The notes below the pieces were generated by a model. It did no database searches. It was not told the origin of the DNA and saw nothing but the letters and a program-made list of their open reading frames with translations. A program made the translations under genes and the position numbers. DNA of 11,026 nucleotides from NCBI GenBank assembly GCA_025351525.1, contig JANXVV010000631.1:1-11026 (forward strand), written 5' to 3'. The stretch is from Humisphaera sp. GTDB taxonomy: Bacteria; Planctomycetota; Phycisphaerae; Tepidisphaerales; Tepidisphaeraceae. This document shows positions 1 to 5,490 of this stretch, piece after piece. Position 1 is the first letter of the stretch. Each line of letters begins with the position of its first letter.

Positions 1-1233
1 CGCCTCCTGAAATTCCTTGTATAGCTTTTCCGCTTCCTCCGGAGTCAGGTCGCCGCATTTCGTCCGCGTGTGAATCCCGATCAACTTGCAAAATTCGGTC
101 GCCTTCTGCGGGCTGATTCGGCTGAACTGCTCCTGCAGAAAATTGTACACCGTGCCGGTTTTGTTGATCGACTCATAGTCCTTCAACATCTGCAACAGAA
201 TGCCCAACTCGATGCCCTTGGGGTGCGGCTGAATTTCCTTCGTCTCGGGCGGCAGATGATCGATGCCGCGCGGGAAGAAGATGACCCCGTCTTTTTCAAT
301 GGTGGTGAGAGTCGGGTCGACCCCGCTGGGAGCCGTGATGTTCTCCGCCGGCACATGGGCGGCTTGCTGCGTCAGCGATTCAGCATGAACCGCGTCCTTC
401 ACGGCGTTCGATAGCGACGTCTCATCCTGCTCGTCAGAACTGACGCGGGATGGCGTCACGAAAGTGATTCGCGCATGGGGATTGGCGATGGCGGTCAGTT
501 CAAGAAACTCATCGACGCTGCCGCGGCCTTTTTGGTATCGGCCTTCGAGATCGATGCTGACGCTCGTGCCGGTGATGAAATCCTCGGAATTGAGGAACCC
601 GGGATCGCGCGTGCCAGCATTGAGATTTCGAAGCCGTTGCGGCGGGAAATCCTGCGTCTCATCATCGACGGTCACCTCCGCCCGGTTGGTCTTGGTGTTC
701 ATCGCCAGTTCAATGTGATGCGCCGGTTTTTTCGCATGGGGGCGCGTGTGAATCACCATCGGTTTGCCGGTGGTGATCAGTCCGTACATGCCGGCGGCGG
801 AAATGCCGATGCCCTGCTGGCCGCGACTCATTTTGAGGCGGTGGAACTTGGACCCGAACAGCAGTCGGCCAAACACGTTCTCCACCTGCTTGCGGATGAT
901 GCCCGGCCCATTGTCGACCACCGTGATCCGATACCGCGACTGCTTGGCAGCGGCGGCCCTGTCGGGCTGTAAATCCTCGATTACCACCGCCACGTTCGGC
1001 AAAATCCCTGCTTCTTCACAAGCATCCAGCGAATTGTCGACGGCCTCCTTCACCGTCGTCAGTAATGCCTTGCGCGGGTTGTCGAACCCCAGCAGATGGC
1101 GATTCTTGGCGAAAAATTCGCTGACCGAGATGTCCTTCTGCTTCGTCGCCATCGTCTCGGCGGTTTCGCGACGGGCGGGCTTCGTTTCTTTACGCGCGGC
1201 CTTGGCCGGCTCGGTTTCGATCATGTTTGGCAT
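1..1233 (-). CDS. top6B: DNA topoisomerase VI subunit B (N-terminal part, cut by left edge)
   Basis: ATPase subunit of a type IIB topoisomerase. With the A subunit, which carries the cleaving tyrosine, it passes one duplex through another to relax and decatenate DNA. The minus strand was translated by hand; 411 codons are open to the edge and the C-terminal transducer is missing. From the chosen start, the GHKL ATPase motifs are visible: EAVDNSLDA near 63-71 with the Mg-binding Asn67, DNGPG at 107-111, SRGQQGIG at 136-143 and TGTSVSID near 221. PHPKGIELG at 336-344 leads into the family's helix-two-turn-helix insert (about 345-411). The start at 1233 is preceded by GGAGGTGAG nine bases upstream, the best Shine-Dalgarno nearby. 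ATGs at 1278 and 1299 (both in frame) and at 1152 are alternatives. The basic 50-residue leader before the conserved SVSEFFAKNR is longer than in archaeal homologues. The A subunit is expected to the left, unseen. The family assignment is very secure. Confidence 0.94.
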   Translation of the reverse strand, partial: MPNMIETEPAKAARKETKPARRETAETMATKQKDISVSEFFAKNRHLLGFDNPRKALLTTVKEAVDNSLDACEEAGILPNVAVVIEDLQPDRAAAAKQSRYRITVVDNGPGIIRKQVENVFGRLLFGSKFHRLKMSRGQQGIGISAAGMYGLITTGKPMVIHTRPHAKKPAHHIELAMNTKTNRAEVTVDDETQDFPPQRLRNLNAGTRDPGFLNSEDFITGTSVSIDLEGRYQKGRGSVDEFLELTAIANPHARITFVTPSRVSSDEQDETSLSNAVKDAVHAESLTQQAAHVPAENITAPSGVDPTLTTIEKDGVIFFPRGIDHLPPETKEIQPHPKGIELGILLQMLKDYESINKTGTVYNFLQEQFSRISPQKATEFCKLIGIHTRTKCGDLTPEEAEKLYKEFQEA

Positions 1234-1458
1234 ATCCTGCTCACCTCCATGTGAGGCGGTCTGTTCGAGAGTTTTCATGGCTTCACTTCCTTGACCCATT
1301 CGGGATTCATCCTGAATCGCAGAGGCCATCAGCGCGGCGGATGTTAATGGGATGCCCATCAGACACAAGCTCCGATAATCCTGTTCGCTCCCTATCGGAA
1401 AGACGGAACCGTTTCCTTGAGCTTATTGGTTAGGTAAATGTACGGTTAATTCCGCTCG

Positions 1459-1485
1459 ATTGCAAGGGAATGTATCAGTTGCAAT
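1459..1485. promoter_or_regulatory. Candidate operator of the toxin-antitoxin module
   Basis: ATTGCAA at 1459-1465 and its exact complement TTGCAAT at 1479-1485 form a 7-bp inverted repeat with a 13-base gap. The right arm overlaps the predicted -35 box. AbrB-type antitoxins commonly bind such symmetrical sites and repress their own operon, so autoregulation is the natural reading. That is inference from position and symmetry only. A second, smaller symmetry (ACAC, CC, GTGT at about 1511-1520) lies just after the -10 box. Confidence 0.45.
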
Positions 1486-1507
1486 TGAATTGCCCCGATA
1501 ATACAAT
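1479..1507 (+). promoter_or_regulatory. Predicted sigma-70 promoter of the toxin-antitoxin operon
   Basis: TTGCAA at 1479-1484 and TACAAT at 1502-1507 are separated by 17 bases, the optimal spacing. The -10 box differs from consensus at one position and the -35 box at two. Transcription would start near 1514, giving a short leader of about 26 bases that carries the AGGAG ribosome binding site at 1529-1533. An overlapping GATAAT at 1497-1502 has poor spacing to the same -35 box. Confidence 0.6.
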
Positions 1508-1539
1508 GAACACACCCGTGTACTGACAGGAGAATTCTG

Positions 1540-1791
1540 ATGATTGCTGCACTTGATACTGCTTTGGTAAAGACCCTTACACGTCACGGCAATAGTTTGG
1601 CGTTGGTTCTCGATAAACCGATCCTGGAAATGCTGGGCATTGGTTTGGATACTCCCCTGCAGATCACGACTGACGGGCATCGCCTGATCATTGTCCCGAA
1701 GCGCGAGCCGTTGAGCGAGGAAGCCTTCAAGGCTGCGCTGCGCGGAGTGAATGATGAATTCGGGGACGTGCTGAAAAATCTGGCGAAGTAA
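1540..1791 (+). CDS. AbrB/MazE-type antitoxin of a Doc-type module
   Basis: A small protein of 83 residues, predicted to neutralise the toxin encoded next door and to bind its own promoter. Residues 8-55 have the swapped-hairpin AbrB/MazE pattern: TRHGNSLALVLDKPILEMLG, then short beta strands ending IIVPKRE. The acidic and amphipathic tail, 58-83, would be the toxin-neutralising segment. The ATG at 1540 follows an AGGAG seven bases upstream. The next gene starts nine bases after the stop, so both are surely cotranscribed. The classical partner of Doc is Phd, a different fold. AbrB-type partners for Doc toxins are annotated in many genomes, so the pairing is not unique. The family call is good; the partnership rests on gene order. 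Confidence 0.85.
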   Translation: MIAALDTALVKTLTRHGNSLALVLDKPILEMLGIGLDTPLQITTDGHRLIIVPKREPLSEEAFKAALRGVNDEFGDVLKNLAK

Positions 1792-1800
1792 GGGGTGACC

Positions 1801-2187
1801 ATGAAACCGATTTTCCTCACCGTCGATCATATTCGGCAGATTCATCTGGACCAGGTTGAACGCTACGGCGGCGACCCATCCGTGCGCGATCCGGGCCTGC
1901 TCGAATCCGCCACCGCAATGCCAGCAGCGGCCTTCGGCGGTCAGTACCTGCACGCCTTTCCCCACGAAATGGCGGCTGCTTATTTGTTCCACCTCGTCAG
2001 CAATCACGCCTTTGTCGACGGCAACAAGCGCGTCGGCCTCGCCACGGCATTGGTGTTTCTCAAGGTGAACGGGATGCAGATCGTATGCGACCATCAGGCC
2101 CTTGAAGACTTGGTGCTCGGCGTGGCGCGCGGTGAAAAAGAGAAAGCGGACGTGGCGATCTTTCTGCGCGATCATATCCAAGACTAA
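1801..2187 (+). CDS. doc: Doc-type (death-on-curing) Fic-domain toxin
   Basis: Toxin of a type II toxin-antitoxin module, 128 residues, the usual size for the family. The phage P1 homologue phosphorylates elongation factor Tu and stops translation; that activity is known for the family and inferred here. The catalytic motif is HAFVDGNKR at 69-77, matching HxFx(D/N)xNKR with catalytic His69, Asp73 and the phosphate-binding Asn-Lys-Arg. The N-terminal FLTVDHIRQIHLDQVERYGG and GLLESATAMP segments are also typical of Doc. All key residues are present, so the toxin looks active. I chose the ATG at 1801, five bases after AAGGGG. A GTG at 1795 in the same frame would add two residues. The gene follows the antitoxin by nine bases. 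Confidence 0.9.
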   Translation: MKPIFLTVDHIRQIHLDQVERYGGDPSVRDPGLLESATAMPAAAFGGQYLHAFPHEMAAAYLFHLVSNHAFVDGNKRVGLATALVFLKVNGMQIVCDHQALEDLVLGVARGEKEKADVAIFLRDHIQD

Positions 2188-2426
2188 CAGTTTCTGAAAA
2201 AACCGGATTCCTTCGCGAAATCGGTTGCGAATTCGCGGTGTTACGAGACGTTCTTCATTATTTAGCCGCCTCGCTTGCGAGGCGCGTCTGGCGGGATAAT
2301 CGCTCGGACACGTCTCGCTAGCGAGACCGGCCAAATAATCAGGACGAGGAAGCGTTGAGTTTGTAAGAATATTCTTTCGCTTTGAAAAGTTTAGGTGTCG
2401 CAAGAAGCTCTACAAATTCAGAAGCC
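2188..2426. other. Palindrome-rich spacer between convergent genes
   Basis: This stretch separates the stop codons of the toxin gene and the caspase-like gene and contains no supported gene. Besides the inverted-pair element at 2257-2339 it holds GCGAATTCGC (2227-2236), a perfect 10-base palindrome. An imperfect hairpin around 2203-2223 is built on GATT/AATC and CC/GG. No U-run follows, so none is a textbook intrinsic terminator, though they may end transcription from both sides. Confidence 0.6.
2257..2339. repeat. REPIN/MITE-like inverted pair of hairpins
   Basis: An 83-base element bounded by ATTATTTAGCCG (2257-2268) and CGGCCAAATAAT (2328-2339), inverted repeats with one mismatch. Just inside the left end is the hairpin CGCCTCGC-TT-GCGAGGCG (2267-2284). 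Just inside the right end is the perfect 16-base palindrome GTCTCGCTAGCGAGAC (2312-2327). Two inverted hairpin units with AT-rich outer tags are the arrangement of REPINs (paired REP sequences) or a very small MITE. No protein is encoded. It lies between convergent stops, a typical place for such elements. The symmetry is seen directly; mobility is inferred. Confidence 0.65.
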
Positions 2427-3944
2427 TCACTTCCCCTCCCCCAACACTCCGCCCTCCGCTTCCACGATCATCCGATACCTCTGCACGATCTCCTCCTTCG
2501 CCACCATCGGCAGATTCGCCGCTAAAACGACGCTCTCCACCGTGCGAATGAACCGTTGATACTTCACACCCAGCCGATCCAGATCCTCGGCCTGCTTGTC
2601 CAGCGCATCGATCAGTTCCCACTGCTTTTCAAACTCATCAAATCGCGGCGACGACTCGATGAATTTGACGATGGCCGTCCCCTGCTCCGCCAGAATTTTC
2701 GCGGCTTGCGGATGCAGCAGGTTGTTCAACTCCGGCCATCGTCGCTCGAAACGGGACTGAAGCGAGCGGCGGATTTGATCGCGATCGCCATTCAGCTTCT
2801 GCTTCTTCTTGTCCATCTCGCGCCGCTGCCGTTCGATGTCCGAAAATTTGGTGCGCGCGGCCTGCACGCGCCGGGGGCCGTCGAGTTGGAGAAATTTGGA
2901 AAGCTGCTGCATCACCGCTTGATCCGAAGGATCGGCGACCGCGAGCAGCCGATCGAAATCGTCCTCGGAATTCAGCAGCGCGCCACCCTCGCGCGGCGAA
3001 CCCTTGGAATACCTGCGAAGGAACGCATCGGAAGTTTTCATCGAGACATCGACGGTCTCGCTGTGGATCAGGGTGTACGCGTGCGCCTCGGCAAGTGTCA
3101 CTTTGCCGTCGCCGTTGAAATTGGGTTTGACGATGGGCTCACCGGTGCGGGCCTGGCCGTACATCGCCGCCCAGAAATAGGTGCTGTATTCGCGGTAATT
3201 TTCCTCATCCACATCCGAGGTGCAACCGGCGGCGACGCGCGTGGGCAGGGTGGCGAAAAACCCGCAACGGTTGCGCGGGGAGAGGCCTTTGTTCGGGTCG
3301 CCGTCGACGAACATGCAATCCGCGAATCCACCCCCGAAGCATTGCACCATCACCAGCACGACGCGCACCTTCAGCGGCAACCGGTCGAGCAGGGCGGTGA
3401 ACTCTTTGACCGGCATGTCGGCCTCGTTCCACATCGCCAACGTCTGGTTGGTGGGCGGCCTGCCTTTGCCGCGACCGCCGTGGCCGGTGAAGTAGATGAA
3501 CAGCCGATCCTCATCCGCCAGCGTTGCGCCGATCGTATCGAACCATTTCCCGAGACTTTGCCGGCCGGACGATCCCCACAGATGCGGGATGGCGTGCGGG
3601 CGATATTGCGTCGTCAATCCCTCCTCGCGTCCAAAAATTTCCGCCAGCAGAACGTTCGCGCGAGGGGGCTCGAAATTCGCGTCGAAGAATTGCAGGTCCT
3701 TCGCACCGGCCAACCCATCGCTGAAAAGGATCTCGTGCGGCAGGGCATTCATCCCCGAATCCTGTAAGAACCGCTGCAGGTACAGCACGTTTTTTTCAAG
3801 GGAGACCTGGTTGTTCGACGCCGAGCTACCACCGCCGATGGTCAGGAAATGATCCTTGGCGTCGGCGGGTTCACCTATCGAAAGGATGAAAAAAACCAAG
3901 AACGCCGTCATTCGAAGGTTTAAGGATGTATGCGGGCAACACAT
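2427..3944 (-). CDS. Secreted caspase/legumain-like (clan CD) cysteine peptidase with EF-hand loop
   Basis: A protein of 505 residues, probably an exported cysteine peptidase of clan CD (C13 legumain/GPI8-like or C14 caspase-like). The N-terminus MCCPHTSLNLRM, a hydrophobic run (13-23) and PADA|KDH look like a signal peptide cleaved near 29. The catalytic His is in FIYFTGHGG (His155), and the Cys is in VVLVMVQCFGGGF (Cys202), each after a hydrophobic strand as the clan requires. Residues 275-286 (N, N, D, G, V, E at loop positions 1, 3, 5, 6, 8, 12) fit an EF-hand calcium loop. From about 360 to 400 the sequence is charged and helical, likely coiled coil, and the rest to 505 is helical. I chose the ATG at 3944 because it gives a clean signal peptide. 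Upstream ATGs at 3974 and 4010 lack a Shine-Dalgarno. Substrate unknown. It is divergent from the PEP-CTERM gene. Confidence 0.8.
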   Translation of the reverse strand: MCCPHTSLNLRMTAFLVFFILSIGEPADAKDHFLTIGGGSSASNNQVSLEKNVLYLQRFLQDSGMNALPHEILFSDGLAGAKDLQFFDANFEPPRANVLLAEIFGREEGLTTQYRPHAIPHLWGSSGRQSLGKWFDTIGATLADEDRLFIYFTGHGGRGKGRPPTNQTLAMWNEADMPVKEFTALLDRLPLKVRVVLVMVQCFGGGFADCMFVDGDPNKGLSPRNRCGFFATLPTRVAAGCTSDVDEENYREYSTYFWAAMYGQARTGEPIVKPNFNGDGKVTLAEAHAYTLIHSETVDVSMKTSDAFLRRYSKGSPREGGALLNSEDDFDRLLAVADPSDQAVMQQLSKFLQLDGPRRVQAARTKFSDIERQRREMDKKKQKLNGDRDQIRRSLQSRFERRWPELNNLLHPQAAKILAEQGTAIVKFIESSPRFDEFEKQWELIDALDKQAEDLDRLGVKYQRFIRTVESVVLAANLPMVAKEEIVQRYRMIVEAEGGVLGEGK

Positions 3945-4218
3945 GTTTGTTCTCTTTCTGACACCGCTGATCATAACATAATGGTGGAAGAAAACGTTGC
4001 GGCCGTTCAACTCTTTGCTCGATCATCTTAGCACTCCGGTGCGCTTTGTTGACTTCATACCTGGGCGAGTGTCAGCTCGATTAGAGTGTGGAGGCCGAAC
4101 CGGTTGCGGGTATTCACTGAACAGGTGCATTGCCTGCACAACTATTAGCCTAAACGCCAACTGCCTTTTCCGGTATCGTCTCCTTCATAACGCGGCAGAT
4201 TTCAAGAAAGGGATTGTG
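3945..4218. other. Divergent intergenic region, peptidase / PEP-CTERM gene
   Basis: These 274 bases must hold both promoters and the two leaders, but I find no pair of boxes with good spacing on either strand. TTGACT at 4049-4054 is a good -35 hexamer without a -10 box at the right distance. Small symmetries are present: GCAC-TCCG-GTGC near 4031-4042, and GTGCA-TTGCC-TGCAC near 4125-4139. The plus strand stays open in the PEP-CTERM frame from 3997, but that stretch has no signal-like or conserved sequence and is treated as non-coding. Confidence 0.45.
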
Positions 4219-5268
4219 ATGAAGAAGCGGTTGATCGCGGCCTGTGTGGCCGCTCTGGCACCGTTGACGCACGCGAGCCCGCTGACTGCGGGGAACATCG
4301 TCGTCGCCACGGGGTTTTCCGATCAGAGCACGACGAAGTTCGGCGAGTACACGCCGGCTGGGGCGCTCGTTCAATCCTATTCGATCAGCGTTCCCGCCGG
4401 CACGCAAAAGGTCGTCAGCGGCGTCACGGTGGGGCCGAACTTTCAGCCTTTCGTTTATGCGGGTAGCTTCAATCCGCAATTGTGGACCGTCAACCCATCG
4501 ACCAACGTTCAGTCCACGCAGACAGTCAGTGGATGGAGCAATGTCGGCAGCGTGGCGACCGGCGGGCTGACGCCGTATCTGCACTATATCTTCGCCACCA
4601 GCGAAAACGCCGCCAGTTCGACCGGTGGGATCTTCCGGTTCGACCTGGACAACGGCACCGCCGTGCAGATGTTCGATCCCAACCCCATCGCCTCGCGCGG
4701 CAACACCAGCTACGACAAGGTCACGATCGGGTACGACGGCAAGCTCTACGCCTTGTTCAACAACGGCGGTTATTCATCGCCTTATCTGGTCACGGCTGAT
4801 CCCATCACCGGCAGCGGATTTGCCGTCACAACGCTATCTGAGTCGGTCAACGCTGTTGCTGCGGATGTGAATGGGAATATCTACGCGCTCCGCGGTTCCA
4901 CGAACACTGGCCAGGGGATCGATGAATTCAGCCCCTCCCATACATTACTGCGATCGATTAACTTTCCAGACAGTACGTTGACCGGCTTCCCTGACGGCAT
5001 TGAACTGTCCCCCACCGGAAACATCCTAGTTACCTCCAGCTACGGAACGATCCTCCAGACGACCAACGCGTTCGGATCCTACTCCGCGTTCAACATCGCC
5101 GGTACGCTCGGCGTCGGTAAGAGCGTTATGTACACGCAGGCCGCGTTCGTGCAGACGCCGATTCCCGAACCCGCAACGCTCACCTATGCCACCGTGGCGT
5201 GTGTGATGCTGGCAAGGCACAAGCGGAAGGTGCGGCTTGGAAAGAAACGAAGTTTTAGAAGGTCGTAA
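4219..5268 (+). CDS. PEP-CTERM exported protein with beta-propeller-like repeats
   Basis: An exported surface protein of 349 residues with a signal peptide and a PEP-CTERM sorting tail, the substrate type handled by exosortase. MKKRLIAACVAALAPLTHA, residues 1-19, is a clear signal sequence. The mature part repeats short blade-like segments such as VTIGYDGKLYALF, AVAADVNGNIYALRG and GIELSPTGNILVTSS, which suggest an NHL or similar beta-propeller. The C-terminus has PIPEP at 314-318, a short hydrophobic stretch, then a basic tail. That tail (about 17 residues from RHKRK onward) is longer, and the hydrophobic part shorter, than usual. The ATG at 4219 follows AAAGGGA five bases upstream and gives the signal peptide, so the open frame before it was left out. 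Ligand and function are unknown; no exosortase gene is in the window. Confidence 0.85.
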   Translation: MKKRLIAACVAALAPLTHASPLTAGNIVVATGFSDQSTTKFGEYTPAGALVQSYSISVPAGTQKVVSGVTVGPNFQPFVYAGSFNPQLWTVNPSTNVQSTQTVSGWSNVGSVATGGLTPYLHYIFATSENAASSTGGIFRFDLDNGTAVQMFDPNPIASRGNTSYDKVTIGYDGKLYALFNNGGYSSPYLVTADPITGSGFAVTTLSESVNAVAADVNGNIYALRGSTNTGQGIDEFSPSHTLLRSINFPDSTLTGFPDGIELSPTGNILVTSSYGTILQTTNAFGSYSAFNIAGTLGVGKSVMYTQAAFVQTPIPEPATLTYATVACVMLARHKRKVRLGKKRSFRRS

Positions 5269-5295
5269 AACCCTGTCGGCGTTGTTCCGACACGT

Positions 5296-5381
5296 CGGGA
5301 TCGGAGCATTGGCGACGACCCGGATTCCGCAAAGAATTACTCCTTGCGGAATCCGGGTCATCGCCTACGGCTCCGATCCCG
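5296..5381. repeat. Long near-perfect inverted repeat (37-bp stem)
   Basis: The left arm at 5296-5332 begins CGGGATCGGAGC and ends GACCCGGATTCCGCAA. The right arm at 5344-5381 is its complement, apart from ATT opposite CGTA and one further mismatch. An 11-base loop separates them. The stem is GC-rich and starts 27 bases after the PEP-CTERM stop. It could end transcription, but no T-run follows. The length and quality of pairing equally suggest a small palindromic repeat element of the MITE or REP kind. No coding content. Confidence 0.75.
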
Positions 5382-5420
5382 GCATGTTGTAGCTTGTTCA
5401 ACGGTTTCGTCATTTTATTC

Positions 5421-5448
5421 TTGTCATTTCCCGCCGCCTCATTACAAT
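5421..5448 (+). promoter_or_regulatory. Predicted sigma-70 promoter of the ATP-grasp operon
   Basis: TTGTCA at 5421-5426 and TACAAT at 5443-5448 are separated by 16 bases, and each box differs from consensus at a single position. A start near 5455 gives a leader of about 36 bases that contains the hairpin over the ribosome binding site. The promoter lies after the long inverted repeat, which would isolate it from transcription of the PEP-CTERM gene. Confidence 0.65.
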
Positions 5449-5469
5449 CACCCCCGGCGCAGGACGAGC

Positions 5470-5487
5470 GAGGAGACAAGGCTCCTC
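5470..5487 (+). promoter_or_regulatory. Hairpin enclosing the ribosome binding site of the ATP-grasp gene
   Basis: GAGGAG (5470-5475) pairs perfectly with CTCCTC (5482-5487) around the loop ACAAGG, ending three bases before the ATG at 5491. The Shine-Dalgarno AGGAG is inside the stem, while a weaker AAGG is exposed in the loop. If the stem forms, AGGAG is hidden from ribosomes, so translation may be damped or switched. Alternatively it merely positions the loop AAGG. The pairing is seen; regulation is inferred. Confidence 0.5.
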
Positions 5488-5490
5488 AGT

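Larger units (their letters stand above)
1234..1539. other. Divergent intergenic region, top6B / antitoxin
   Basis: No gene is supported in these 306 bases. The half near top6B stays open in the top6B frame up to about 1422, so a longer N-terminus cannot be excluded, but the strong Shine-Dalgarno at 1233 argues against it. CCGATA at 1372-1377 and TATCGG at 1393-1398 form a 6-bp inverted repeat with a 15-base gap. It could be a weak hairpin or an operator for top6B. The half near the antitoxin is AT-rich and holds the module's promoter. I see no convincing promoter on the minus strand for top6B. Confidence 0.5.

Noticed and set aside
70..1294. Several plus-strand open frames opposite top6B
   Set aside because: All lie antisense to an unmistakable GHKL ATPase that is open across the whole stretch.
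1423..2403. Open frame of 326 codons on the minus strand opposite the toxin-antitoxin genes
   Set aside because: The plus strand has two recognisable proteins with a catalytic motif, ribosome binding sites and a promoter. The antisense product matches no family I know and crosses the repeat element.
2556..3767. Open frame of 403 codons on the plus strand opposite the caspase-like gene
   Set aside because: Antisense shadow of a GC-rich gene. The minus strand has a signal peptide, His/Cys motifs and an EF-hand loop.
4049..4077. TTGACT as -35 box for the PEP-CTERM gene
   Set aside because: No -10-like hexamer lies at 16 to 18 bases, so no promoter is called.
2305..5295. Shared octamer GACACGTC in the spacer at about 2307-2314 and before the long stem at about 5289-5296
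   Set aside because: Eight bases is too short to claim homology between the two elements, and the flanks do not align.
5344..5490. N-terminal extension of the ATP-grasp protein by 49 codons
   Set aside because: It would run through the inverted repeat, the predicted promoter and the leader hairpin, and it has no conserved sequence.
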